DNA of 64,000 nt from Tetracentron sinense (taxonomy: Eukaryota; Streptophyta; Magnoliopsida; Trochodendrales; Trochodendraceae), in NCBI GenBank assembly GCA_015143295.1, contig CM026568.1:21458607-21522606 (forward strand), written 5' to 3'. The notes beneath the pieces are model-generated. The model was given only the letters and a program-made list of their open reading frames with translations. It did no database searches and was not told the origin of the DNA. Each line of letters begins with the position of its first letter. Position 1 is the first letter of the stretch. Positions 11,886 through 23,075 of the stretch are shown here, piece by piece. The position numbers were made by a program, and so were the translations under genes.

Positions 11886-12390
11886 TCAATGGGAAGGGAC
11901 CTTAAGATTAAGGGACTTGTTGAGCCATGCCTTCCAACTTCCACTCCCCTTCCGATTAATCATTGTCGAACTCCCGGCCCCATCCGTCATCTCCAGCTGC
12001 GGCTGCTTTTTGTATAGCACAAAATTCCTCCCGCCGCGAGATCCAATTGTTTCCCAGGGACTCAAAGCTGCAATCAAATTTCAAAAAAAGAAGAACCCAT
12101 TAAATAAAATAACACCTGCAAAGAACCAAATTCAAAATTGGGTAAGTCTCAGTACCATCAGAGCCAGCAGTAGCGCAGTAAAGGAAGAAATTGTTGAGAT
12201 CAGAACCGAGAATTGGAAGACGACCCTCACGAGCATAAGTTCTCAGGGCAGTCTCAATAACCGCAGCAACAAGCTCATCCTCATTCACAAGGAACCGGAG
12301 GGGCCCAGCGCTGCCAAGAACATTGACGGTGATCAAGATCCGGCTAGCCTTGCCGTTCGGCTGGCTCTTCTTCGGCTTCTGTAGCAACAT
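11886..12390 (-). CDS. DUF7054-type small plant protein, two exons, 138 aa
   Basis: Exon 1 is 12390-12156 and exon 2 is 12067-11886, joined across an 88-bp intron with GT (12155) and AG (12068) borders; the split codon restores Ala before LSPWETIG. The protein opens MLLQKPKKS and has a conserved core (SRILITVNVLGSAGPLRF, then NEDELVAAVI, YAREGRLP, LGSDLNNFFLY). After the intron come SPWETIGSRGGRNFVLYKK and a C-terminal tail GSGSWKAWLNKSLNLK. This pattern matches a plant-specific family annotated as DUF7054, whose biochemical role I do not know. No signal peptide or membrane segment is apparent. The ATG at 12390 is chosen because family members begin MLL plus basic residues; an in-frame ATG at 12453 would add 21 lysine-rich residues and is more likely 5' UTR. 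Both exons are intact, so the gene looks functional. Confidence 0.85.
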
Positions 12391-13580
12391 TGTCCTAAAA
12401 AATGTTTTTCTCTTTTTTTTTTTCTGTTTTCTTTTCACGGAAATTTTGATCAAACCAAAAACGCTAGAGAATGAAGAACACGAAGATCAAACAGAAGAAG
12501 ATGAATCGCGAAATTTAGATAGATATTGATTGAGAGATAGAGAGAGAGAGAGAGAGGAAGAGATCCAAAGGGGTAGATTGATTCAGGGATCAACGCCGAG
12601 GCAACGGTAGTACCAGCCTTCCTTGCAAGATCCAAAGGAGAAATCAGCAGCAGCAGCAACAACAGAGAAAGATGAAAGAGGGAGAAGGAAGAGAATCGAA
12701 TTGGTGGAGGAGAACTGCGCGGAGAAATTACCCGCGGTTTCCCTCCCGGAAAAGGAAAAAGGCATGAAATTACAGACGATTTCCACCATTCACAACGTGC
12801 AGAGATGGATTCAAGAACAGATCCAGAGAGAAAGAGATTGTACCAGAAAACGGAAAGGACAGTGCTGCTGCTTCCGCTTCCGCTTCCAGTTCCTGTTGCC
12901 TCTTTTCTAGGGTTAGGGTTAGGTTTCCGTCTTGTTACTTTCGAGCTTTGCTTCGACTCTTCCGGACTGGGCCTACTGGTTTTCGGGTAAGGTCTACTTT
13001 GTTTGTGGGGGGGGTGCTCTTAGCCTTTTATTGTTGTGGGAAACTGGAAACTGACTCTTTAAAGTTTAAACAATCACCAAAATAAGAATAAGATGAGAAA
13101 TCCCTCATCCAAGGAACTATCATGCATGCATTTCTAATTTCTCGCTCTTCTTGTTTATAAAGATTAAAGAAGTCATTGCTCTATAGCGATGGCTCAATTC
13201 TGTCTGTATTTATAGGAAGAGGTACTCATGAGTCATGCTTATTCAAGTTTGTAATTAGCTGTCCCTTTAGAAAAGATGACACGCGATGTACTTTCTAAAA
13301 TTCGATCTTTTTGATGTTAAAGTTAGGTTCGTTGAAGACAATGCCAAAACAAATGAGTCTGATTGATTGGATATGTTTAGACCATCCCATTAGACCCTAA
13401 TTTACAACATTAACTCCTTTAAGGTTTATTAGACCCTAGTTAGGATATAGAAATGATTGGTATTTCTTCGATCAGATGGTCTATAAATGTCTGATCAGAC
13501 TAATTTTTTTACATGTATCTTTCGAGCAACCCGTCTTGACATCTAACGATCAAATTTTGAAAAAAATTATCACGTGTCAC
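12391..13580 (-). promoter_or_regulatory. 5' UTR and promoter region of the DUF7054 gene, then intergenic
   Basis: On the minus strand, 12560-12539 is a pyrimidine run (complement of a GA repeat at 12538-12556), typical of plant 5' UTRs. The stretch 12610-12910 gives open frames on both strands that look like UTR shadows. A second 5' UTR exon is possible but no junction can be fixed. From 12930 to 13580 nothing specific was recognised. Confidence 0.4.
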
Positions 13581-13589
13581 ATTATTAGG

Positions 13590-14095
13590 GACACACCCAA
13601 TCATGATTGAACTTGAGGAGAGTTCAATTGCACCCATAGGTCAACACATGTCCCTATGGCTGTTAACCCCTGTTAACTGTGGTAAGATTCACTAACCCTT
13701 ATGATTAAATAATCTAACCTTAGTTTTGGGAAAAAATATTAATCTTAAGAGTTAAAAGTTCCTAATAAGAGTTAAATATTTTAAAATATTTTTTTTCTAA
13801 AAACCAATGTCAGATTATTGAATCCTAGGGTTTAGTGAATCTTAACTACAATTAATAGGGGTTAACAGGCACACATAGTTTTGGGAAAAAATATTAATCT
13901 TAAGAGTTAAAAGTTCCTAACAAGAGTAAAATTTTTTAAAATATTTTTTTTCTAAAAACCAATGTCAGATTATTGAATCGTAGGGTTTAGTGAATCTTAA
14001 CCACAATTAATAGGGGTTAACAGGCACACATGTTGACTTGTGGGTGCAATTGAACTCTCCCCAAGTTCCATCAGGATAGGTTGTGATTCGAACTC
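13590..14095. mobile_element. Foldback MITE with internal tandem duplication
   Basis: The left arm (GATTGAACTTGAGGAGAG onward, 13597-13750) and right arm (13960-14095) are inverted copies. The right half carries a duplicated segment of about 155 bp: AGTTTTGGGAAAAAATATTA occurs at 13723 and again at 13880. It belongs to the same family as the element at 50912-51247. Its ends are degraded and no TSD was found. Confidence 0.7.
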
Positions 14096-14592
14096 ATATA
14101 TATAGGGCTATTATGAGATTTGATTGGTGGGGCCTTCAATTAATCTCGACCGTCCGAATGTTGGGGTGGGATCCACTTTGATTTCATATAGTGTGAATGC
14201 AAAGATGATGATCGTATCTTGGAATCATATTCCTTCGGTGGAGAAGAAAAGTTAGATGCATTATTGATCATGTAAGAGAATATGTGTTTTTAACATGGTT
14301 TAGAATCATTTGACTTGGTATAATCATTTTTTTTTAATGATTTAACTATTAAATTAGGGATATCAATGGGTAAGGTTGAACAAAAACATGTTTTGGATGG
14401 GCTTTCGGTCAATGTTGAAATAATTTGAGGACATTTGTGTCAATATAATTTTACATTTACTGATGTTTTGAGAGCTCCGAATATCCAGCCCAATAGTTTA
14501 TAGTTAAAACTCTTTTACAAAGTATCGAACATATTCAAATTTTTGTATTAGGTACCTAAAAAGCAATTTACTGATTCATGCATTAGGTTGTG

Positions 14593-14694
14593 GGTAGGGG
14601 TGTCAATGAGTGGAGCTTGGCATATTTTTAGGCCCAAACCTCAACCGTTTATAATAAGAGGTTTTTGAAGCCTGAATTCATTCCATTGACACTC
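14593..14694. mobile_element. Miniature element with TAGGGGTGTCAATGAG ends
   Basis: Starts TAGGGGTGTCAATGAGTGGA and ends TTCATTCCATTGACACTCA, near-inverted over about 18 bp. The end type is shared with the hAT-type elements at 34206-35220 and 53318. No clean 8-bp TSD is visible. Confidence 0.5.
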
Positions 14695-15454
14695 AGACTG
14701 TTGGGTATAAGAAGAATAATTTAGTCATGTCCATTTTTTCTCATGAATTATCATTTCATTTTTCAGGATAGGTTTTTTTTTTGGTAGGCAACTAGAAAGA
14801 CACCAACAAAAAACAAAAGCAAGCTTACAAAGAAGTCGATAAGCCACTGATTTCTGGATCAAAAGGATAGGAGGTCAGGTGGTGAGGATATGGGCCTTGA
14901 TGTCGCCACAAAAGGGCCCTCTTTGCCAGCCGGTGGACTGCTCCATTTGCAGATCGCCGAATTGATTTCGCTATAGTTGATGGGAAGAGGCCCCATAATT
15001 GTCTGTTATCCTTCATCAGGGTTTGCACATCCCAATGAACCTCACAGTTGTGGCCAAGCAAAAAGGAGATCAACTGTTTCGCATCTCCCTCAATTATAAA
15101 ATGGGTCCAATTTTGACTCGCCGCTATCTGAAGGCTGATAAACAAGGCTTTTGCTTCAGCTATGCGTGCAGTGCCGGCATCCAAGGGGAAGGAATTCCCG
15201 AAAATGGTGAATCCTGTGCGATCACGGATACTAATCCCTGCCCCTGCATGGTTTGTGAGGGCATCCCAGGCACCATCGAAATTGATCTTTATCCAACCCG
15301 TTGGAGGGAGAGACTACACCAAATGCTGGATGAGGACATCTCCTGTATGAGGAGTTGTTTGGTGATCTTGGAAGGTTTTCAACTCACTAGCAAGGGAGGA
15401 AGCTACCAACATTGCTTGGGGAGGGTAAGGTTGAGCTCCCTGATCGGTGCTAAA

Positions 15455-16735
15455 TGTTATACATAAAAACACCTCAAACTTAACTTGTTAATCCTGTAGA
15501 GTAATTATTTGTATTATTTTATGCTACTTGGTTGTTTCAATTTGTTTCAAGTTCATGTGAGAAAAAAAGTTTTAAATGAAAGATTTAAAAGCATTAAAGG
15601 CTAAGAAGGATCTTAAGAAGAAAAAGTGAAGAAAATGGAGCAAAACCTAAAGCAATTGGGAAAGTTCTGCTGTGGGTGATCGATCGCCGCTCTGCGTTTT
15701 TGGATTTTATTAAATGCGAGAATTATCTATTTTGGGCCCAATTTGACTATTCTTTAAGGCCCAAATTCGTAGGGAAAAGAGAAAATAAGAGTTGTACTCA
15801 AATTAGAAGTCCTTATTCTAAGAGGACTCTATCTTTCTCTTTTTCCCTATAAAATGAGAGATTCTTTGTAGATATTCAATTAGAGAATTTTGAAGAGATT
15901 TTTGGATCTGAAAAAGAGAAACTCTGGAGATCAAGGAAGCCATGATGAGAAGTGTTGCAGCTTTGTCTATGAAGATGTTGCATTCCTCTCTCGCGATGAA
16001 CTAATTTCCATTTTAGGATTTCGATGAAACCCTAGCCAAGTAACTATGTTATTCTATTTTGTTTTTATTTTAATTCTTAGTTGTAAAACATTGATTGCAT
16101 AATGAGAGAGTTGTTTCAACAACCGGATTTATTTGAATTATATTTGATTTCAATAGAATTCTTAACCTTGTCTTAGGTATAATGAAATTGAAATTAAAAT
16201 CACTTGTGTTAATTTTCGTTAGAATTTAAACATATGTTTTATGTAATTGTTTTAATATATCAAGAGATTAAATTCGAAGATATTTATGTTAAGGGAAGAC
16301 GAGTGATTACACAACCATAAATTAATGTGTATCATTTGTGCTAATCGAAGATACGATATGCTTAGAATATACTCTCTTGAGCTTTTCTAGATCAGTTGAG
16401 AGAGGACGTGTTGTTACTCTAACTAGAATGTTTGCAATTTAAGAGGTTATGATAAATTTAAAATATGAGCTGATTATTAGGTTAGTGGTGGATTTGAAAA
16501 CCCTAGATTTTCTTTTCAAATGATTTAAAAACTCATTAGTTGATAATTAATTTAAAAATCTCCTTTAGTTTACTTTTAGTTTAATTCATTGTTTTAGTTT
16601 ATCATAGCAAAATTCAATTACCTAAATTATTAGTTTAGAATTAATCTGAATAAAAGGCAAAGAAACCAGTGCAGTTCTCAGAGGAACGATACCCTTACTA
16701 GTACTATTCTACGAGATTATTACTAAGAAAGAATA
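15455..16735 (+). mobile_element. LTR-like insertion inside the LINE
   Basis: LINE-coding similarity stops near 15455 and resumes near 16740, so about 1.28 kb was inserted. It has a TATA-like CCCTATAAAATGAGAG at 15843-15859 and no coding frame. A region near 16660-16710 (GTTCTCAGAGGAACGATACC) is of the kind seen near the 3' ends of some plant LTRs. It also has one GATCGATCGCC palindrome (15679) about 165 bp upstream of the TATA. It is probably a solo LTR, but TG/CA ends and a TSD were not fixed. Confidence 0.5.
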
Positions 16736-17477
16736 ATTTAAGATTGACTGACGATCACTCCCTCAAAGACCCGAGCATTTCTAGCTCGCCAAATGGCTCA
16801 AGTAAGGAAATTAACTGTATTGTAATTGTATAATTATCATTAGAAAATTTTGGATTTCCACTCTAGGCAGTCCACTTGGTCCGAAAAAAGGAAGGGGTGG
16901 AAGGCTGGAGGCGCCACGTCAGGTTGGAACCAAACCAAATGCTTCGGGCAAAGGGACACTGGAAAAACAAATGAGTTATGGATTCAGGGGAGGATCCACA
17001 CAGAAGACATTGAAGATTGATATGCACTTTCTTGGAATTTAGGACTCTGCTACTGCAAGTGAACCCTTGCAACAACGCTATAGAAAAACTTGGAGCTTTG
17101 GGGGGGGAATAGGCAAGGTCCAGATTCGGTTCCATATTGGGTCTATTGAATGAGATGAAGAGGTACTTGGTAGGTGAGGTCTGAGGGATGCAGTGGAGTG
17201 AGCTAGGTGATAGGCCGACCAGACTTGAAATTTTCCGTTATTAGTGTAGTGCCATATCAATTGGTCTGGTCGTTGTGTTCTACTAGGATCCAAATGGGTG
17301 ATGACTTCAATCTCATAGGGCTGGAAAAATTGGTGAAGAAGAAGGATATTCCAGGCCCCGGAAGGTACATGGATTAGTTGGGAAACCTTTTCTAGCTGGT
17401 TGGGATGGTTTCTCTTGGAGGTTAGGCGAAAGTTGGGGAGAGTTGGGAGCCAGGCTTCGTCCCAAATGTGGATATCA

Positions 17478-17537
17478 TTTCTGGAGCCCAAATTCCAGTG
17501 GATATCATTTCTGGAGCCCAAATTCCAGTGGATACCT
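17478..17537. repeat. 30-bp tandem duplication in the LINE
   Basis: The unit starting TGGATATCATTTCTGGAGCC is present twice head to tail, giving a duplicated ten-residue stretch in the minus-strand frame (IHWNLGSRND twice). It does not shift the frame. It looks like a replication slip after insertion. Confidence 0.9.
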
Positions 17538-17978
17538 TTAACAAGTAAGTCACGGCCATGGAGAATACTCTGCCGCCCCCAGGATGGCTTGTGCCCCAGC
17601 CTAGCTTTAAGAAATGAAGATTTTGGGAAATGCAGTCCCTTGAGTACCTGGGCCCATAATGCATGGGGCTGATTCACCAACCTCCAGGCTTGTTTGGCCA
17701 AAAGAGCTTGGTATGTTGAGGTCTCGAAAGCCCATCCCGCCAATGCTCTTCGAGTTGCACAAATGCTCCCAACTGTGCTAATGAATCTTTTTCTCATCGG
17801 ATCGTTGACCCCACCAAAACTCTGCAAGAGCCGAGTTGATAGCTTTTGTCCAGATCTTGGGAAATTTGAAAACACTCATAGCAAAAGAAGGAATTGCTTG
17901 GGCCATGGATTTAATAAGAATGCTCTGGCCAGCTTGGGTAAGAAGGGAACCCTTCCAACCCTGAATTTAATATTTTAA

Positions 17979-20600
17979 CAAAACTAGGGTCCTAATAAGG
18001 TCGATAAACCAAATCATGAGGGTTTCAGTTCCGGGTTCTTAGGTTTGATGGAGAACCAGGTTGTGTTCGAGCCCATGTGATAATGCCACTTATGTATAAG
18101 TTGGGTTGTCAATGGGTCGAGTCAATTTTAAATGGACTTGATATATAGAGGTCAAGTCCTATTATTTTTTAGTTGGCCCGGGCTTTATTATTAATAGGGT
18201 CGGATTGGTAAATATATAATAGTGTATATATATAACATATAAGTATTATATAATATAAACATATCTACTACTTCTCTACTTTATAATGAGAGAAACTGGG
18301 TTAAAAAGTTGGTTGATTTATTTCTAATATTCCTAATGAGTTCCAATCTTATGGTATAAGGGTGAATTTTTTTATATTTTGCCCATAACTTCATAGAAAA
18401 AAATTAAGATAATATGTTATCTTATTTTACATGAGAAAAGTTAGTAGGGCTCTTACAATAATATCAAGTATAACTAACAATAATCTCTCAATATCTCTAC
18501 AATTCTTTCAAATCCTTATCCTTATCTTCTGTCATGCTCCCTCCTTGGTCTCTCAACGAAGAGACACACCCTCTCTACGTTGTAACAATTTTTCAAGAGA
18601 AAAAGTAGAGGACATGCATCATGAGGTAGTTTCAACCCACTACTTCATCTTTTTAAGTTAAAATTGTAGGATGATTTTTTTAAAAATTCCCTAACTAGAG
18701 TCCCTCTTCCCAGTCTCTCTTCCTTTCCCCTCTCTTTCACGTGCATCGTACCTGCCGCCCACTAGTATACTATAAAAAATAAGACTTTTTCTCTTTGATC
18801 TCCAAACTCTCATTCCTTCAATCCTATAAGTTTTATTTTAGAGATGACACATGACTTTTCTCTTTAATCCCTACTGTTCAAATTTGGGACCCACTATCTC
18901 ATCCTAGAGTCGTCTCTATTTCCACTATCGTAGAGTCTTCTCTTTTCTCCAACTCTTGCAAGTAGGTTTGGAACACACTATCTCATCCTAGAGCCATCTC
19001 TATCTCCACTATTGTAGAGTCTTCTCTTAACTCCAACTCTTAGCTATATTAAATTAACTTTACTACTAAGAGACTTAATAATGAATTATTATTATAAAAT
19101 CAGTTAATTAATACAAATAATAATGTCTATCAAATAGAATTATATTATATCATTAAAAATAAAATTTATTAAATATTCTTAAAATATATTACTTAAATTT
19201 TTAAGTAAATAAATAATAGTAATTAATTTTAGATATTCTTAAATTATTACTCGTGCATTGCGCGGGGTTTCTACTAGTATATAATATAATAACAGTATGT
19301 ATTGTTACATTGAAAGTAATAATAATAAAGCAAATAAAAACTAAAAACAAAAATAACAAATAACTCACAGTTATGCACATAATAATGTATAACACTGTTA
19401 TACGCATAATAGTGTACACTACATTTAGGCATGTAAAAAAGCTCAGGTCGAAGGGTACCCGGCCCAACCCGGCCCATCCGAACCCGCCATCGCCTGACCC
19501 TTCTCCTGCCCTTGGGCCGAACAGGGCCCAAAATCAAGAAGCCCTTCTTCCATGGGGTTGGGCTAGGGTTGACCCCTACCTAGCTCGGCCCTACCTCGTA
19601 ACAGAATTTCGATCTTACTATCCGCTCCCTACTCCTTTGTTGCTTTTCTCATTCAGCTTTTCCCTACTCATTTGTTTCCTTTTTCATTCATCCACTCCCT
19701 ACTCATTTGTTTCTTTTTTCATTTATCCTCTTTCATGATTTCGTCGCCTTTTCATACCCTGACGCTCAACAATTTGAATGTGGGGGTACATTACAAAAAT
19801 CCATAAAGAAACATAGCCCCATCCCCATAAGCCCAACAATTTTCTTTACTTGGTTTATGGCATTCTTCTCCCTTTTATTTGTTTTACTTCAGCATATATA
19901 GATTGTAGTGGCGGTGAAGAGATTAAGTGTGAGATCTTTTTAGCAACCGGCCATATCTCGTATGAAGGGAGTTGATGGATGTTTGATGTATTGTAGCTTT
20001 ATGAGTGTTGGGGACCAAAGTTGGGGAAGGAACCACACAAACATTTCAAACATTTAAAAAGACTTCTGCTCTTTCTTCCGCCCTTTGGCTTGGCCTGGCC
20101 CCGGCCCTAGCCCTTGAGGGCAGGGCTAAGACCTAATCAACCCCGACCCTTGTAGGGTTAGGCTTGGGCTTTTGGCACTACTCTTATAGGGAAGGGTAGG
20201 GATAGGACTGACCCCGGCCCGACCCCTACCCGGCCCTAACTACATTGGGTTTCCTTTAATTTTTTAAATAATTAATTATTGTAACATGAATTAGAATTGT
20301 ATATAATTATTAGATGCTTTGTATTGCATATTATTTATTATAATATATACTATATATATGCAGAAAACATTATACACATATAAGATAGTAATGATAAGTA
20401 CAATATTTAGATAATAAATATATATAGGTAAATAGATTGGCCTGGTCCGGGCTTTCAGTGGCCAAGCCCTAGCTTGGCCCACATTAATACGAGCCTAAGG
20501 AATTGAGCCTGGCCCCAAGCCCTAGGGCCTAAAATAAGGGTAATGGATTTTTTTGGGCTGGGCCGGGCTACCGGGCCAGTATGGCAGTCTGACACCCCTA
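17979..20600. other. Repeat-rich intergenic DNA: Helitron-like ends and GGGCC-rich patches
   Basis: No gene. Candidate Helitron 3' ends (hairpin-forming GTGCATCG/GCAC word, then CTAGT) occur at 18730-18766 and 19250-19280. A segment of about 75 bp (CACTATCTCATCCTAGAG onward) is tandemly duplicated at 18892 and 18975. From 19430 to 19600 and 20070 to 20240 GGCCC/GGGTC words dominate. The stretch ends at 20600 with GACACCCCTA, a hAT-type end like those at 34206 and 53318, but its left partner was not identified. Confidence 0.45.
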
Positions 20601-20922
20601 CGTATAAGGTGCAATCTAAGGTACCCACCAAGAAGCAGGCATGTGATCTCATCAAGATCACGTTTAAGAGAGCCTTCCTGTATTATACCCTTCGAGTCCC
20701 TATCAGATAGGATATCCAGTATTAGACAGGTCTGGTAATGGAACCAATTACTCCACCCGAGCCGGGCCCGAAACCTGATGCTATACTGATCAGTGACAGC
20801 CCTAGGTCTCAGGGTGTTGCTTGCTGTATAGGTGATGTAAGTTATCCCTATCGCTGTTAACTTGAAAGGAAAGAGCTTAGTCACAAGTACTACTGTCCTG
20901 AAACTGAGTGTAATTGGAAAAG
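20601..20922. other. Unplaced sequence with a minus-strand open frame
   Basis: A frame at 20884-20522 (minus, 120 aa) crosses this stretch. Its first 90 residues are not low-complexity, but I recognise no domain. The right third lies in the GGGCC-rich repeat, so it is unlikely to be a real gene. It could be a fragment of an unrecognised retroelement. Confidence 0.25.
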
Positions 20923-20962
20923 ATAAACCTTATCTTTTTTTTGGTCACTGAAAAACCTTTTC
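20923..20962 (-). mobile_element. 16-bp retroposon-tail insertion with imperfect TSD
   Basis: ATAAACCTTATC (20923-20934) and AAAAACCTTTTC (20951-20962) match at 10 of 12 positions and flank eight T plus GGTCACTG. The GGTCACT next to the T run is the same 3'-terminal word as in the insertion at 9170-9187. Confidence 0.55.
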
Positions 20963-21049
20963 ACCTTCGCACAAATGTTTTCTTTCTATCATATATATAT
21001 ATATATACATATTGATAGGCTCAAATCATTTATCTATCTAGGTTAGGGG

Positions 21050-21122
21050 TTAGGGGGTTAGTACTCGAACTCTGAGTCACATCTCCCCAAAGGGAGACAC
21101 ACAACCACCGGGACAGGCCTAT
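21050..21122 (-). mobile_element. SINE fragment
   Basis: On the minus strand an A-box-like CCCGGTGGTTGTG (near 21110-21098) is followed about 30 bp later by a B-box-like AGAGTTCGAGTAC (near 21075-21063). It has no clear tail or TSD. Confidence 0.5.
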
Positions 21123-21125
21123 GGT

Positions 21126-21526
21126 GTGTTTTCTTTCATTTTTTTTTGGGTCTGGACATCTTTTATCTGCATATGGTTAATAGTTAGCTTGGACATTGGA
21201 GCTGTTGTATGGTTAGTAGTTAGCTTGGACATTGGAGCTGTTGTGACTCAAACCCGAGGGATTGATCCCCAGACCTCCCTCCACAGTCCACTGAGAGGAC
21301 ACACCCCACCACTGGCGCAAGAGGTGGGGTACGTGTGTTTTCTTTCATTTTTTTTTTTTGGTTGAATACAACTATACCACAAAGCAAAGCTGTTGAGGCA
21401 AGGAAAGAAGAATCACACACACTCACACACACACTCAGCTCACGAAGAATCAACCCACAGGAACCTCAAAACGGGTACCAACCGTTTGAGGGGCGTGGAA
21501 CTTTATGAGCTAGTGTTTTCTTTCAT
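21126..21526 (-). mobile_element. Two retroposons in series sharing a triplicated 14-bp target
   Basis: GTGTTTTCTTTCAT occurs three times without mismatch: 21126-21139, 21335-21348 and 21513-21526. Insert A (21140-21334) starts with a T run and, on the minus strand, is a SINE with A-box-like TGCGCCAGTGG and B-box-like GGGTTTGAGTC; it carries an internal duplication of TTAGCTTGGACATTGGAGCT. Insert B (21349-21512) also starts with a T run; its minus-strand head includes AAACGGTTGGTACCCG and a CA/GT repeat. One element must have inserted into the TSD of the other. Confidence 0.85.
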
Positions 21527-22189
21527 TGATGTGGGAATATTTACACAAATGTTGATTTGATTGGGATATTATGTTCAAGCGACAAGATCAACCAAATCTC
21601 ATATCTTATTAGATATAATGGATTCTATTTCACTGTTAAGGCTTTTTTTTCAGTACGGCACATCTGCATATAGCTTTAATGAAAGTGTTAGGATCCTCTT
21701 TTAATTAGCATGGATATGAAGCATGTTCCAAAGCTAGCTATTGTTTTTTTTTTAAAATTACTTTTTTCTAGATTCTGCTTCTTCCTCCACAAGTATACTC
21801 TAATTATTGAATGGAATGTTAGGTAGCTTTTGAAGAATTCTTACTTAGACTATTCCATAATGCTGCATTTGTTTAGAAGGAAACTAGGTGCACTCAATTA
21901 TTTTCAAGAGGAAAATTAATTTTTGTACTTAGAATGTTACAAAATGAACTATTATTACTTATATTTTTTACTTTACATCTGTGGAAAGATTTTCTCTAAG
22001 GGGACGTTCAGACATATGATAGACTTGGTAGTGGTAGTTGTTAGGAAATTTGAGTTACTATGTTAAGGTTTTTAACAAGATTAATTTTTACCGAGATTTT
22101 AAGTCTTACGTTTTATGAGATTTGAAAGCTTTTCATTTTGCTGCATTCTCATGAATTGAAACCCAAGAGATGAAAATCACAATAGTTGG

Positions 22190-22330
22190 TGCCAGCTAGT
22201 TTAGTTGGTAAAGTCTCTTGCCGTCGTACCAGAGACTTGGATCGAATCCTACCTACTTTAGGGTTGGGGGTTTTATGGGATGGGGAGGGCTACCCCTCAT
22301 CGTGTAGCCTATAGGTCCATGTGGCCTTTT
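22190..22330 (+). mobile_element. tRNA-derived SINE
   Basis: A-box-like TAGTTTAGTTGGTAAAG at 22198-22214 and B-box GGATCGAATCC at 22239-22249. The 3' end is T-rich (TTTTTCTTTTTT). No clear TSD. It abuts the tandem array starting at 22334. Confidence 0.7.
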
Positions 22331-22333
22331 TCT

Positions 22334-23075
22334 TTTTTAATAAAAATGATCTCATGTAACTAACACACTCTAATCACACACACAACTAGACCTAAGGTAG
22401 CCGCTAAGGTGCCATAAGGGTAAGTCCAAGCAACCGCTCCAAAAGAACTTGCCTTAAGGAGGGTTGATGTCCCCTAATACACCCCTGCGAAGTTCACTTC
22501 CCAACCGACTTGGGACTAAACCCGGGATACACCCTAACTCAAGCGGTAACCAATTTTATTTTATTTTTGGTTGAAATGATATCATGTAACTAACACACAC
22601 ACATTCTAAACACACATAGCCAGACCTAAGGTAGCCGCTAAGGTAAGGTGCCATAAGGGTAAGTCTAAGCAACCACTCCAAAAGAGTTTGTCTTAAGAAG
22701 GGTTGAAGGCCCCTAATACACCCCTGTGAAGTTCACTTCCCAACCAGTCGTGTGACTAAACTCGGGATACACCCTAACACTGGCGGTAACCAATTTGTTT
22801 TTTTTTGGGTTGAAATAATATCCTGTAACTAACACATACAACTAGACCTAAGGTAGCCGCTAAGGTGCCATAAGGGTAAGTCCAAGCAACCACTCCAAAA
22901 TGGCCTGTCTTAAGCAGGGTTGATGGCCCCTTATACACCCCTTCGATGTCCACTTCCCAACCAATGTGGGACTAAACCCGGGATATACCCTGACGCACGC
23001 GGTAACAAAGCTACATTGGTTTTGTTTGGTTGAAATGATATCATGTAACTAACTCACAATCTAAACACACATTTA
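22334..23075 (-). repeat. Head-to-tail array of three SINE-like units plus a fourth partial
   Basis: Units at about 22334-22553, 22554-22793 and 22794-23007, then a partial at 23008-23075. On the minus strand each starts TTACCGC, has a B-box-like GGGTTTAGTCC, continues through a conserved CTTAGCGGCTACCTTAGG, and ends TTTCAACCAAAAA or similar, so the A-rich tail of one abuts the head of the next. Identity between units is about 85-90% by eye. A relative, interrupted by two hAT-type elements, lies at 34185-35315. Confidence 0.8.

Larger units (their letters stand above)
14770..17978 (-). pseudogene. LINE (non-LTR retrotransposon) 3' half, broken
   Basis: On the minus strand from 17978 the frame reads the end of reverse transcriptase (AGQSILIKSMAQAIPSF, then FWWG). 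It continues through 17875-17078, then a zinc-binding RT domain (CLLCGSSPESITHLFFQCPFA with upstream W and L residues, 17060-16940) and AIWRARNARVFEG near 16790. It ends in an RNase H-like domain (15320-14825) with NFDGAW, AEAKAL and EGDAKQL, giving the acidic D-E-D residues. A T-rich end at 14771-14780 (ten T then GGTAGG) is the complement of its poly(A) tail. It is dead: 5'-truncated inside RT, frameshifted near 17100, a stop near 15325, and split by an insert at about 15455-16735. Confidence 0.88.

Noticed and set aside
11917..12384. 155-aa plus-strand frame
   Set aside because: Antisense shadow of the DUF7054 gene, crossing its intron.
20522..20884. 120-aa minus-strand frame
   Set aside because: Its last third is inside GGGCC-rich repeat and no domain is recognised; kept only as an unplaced stretch.
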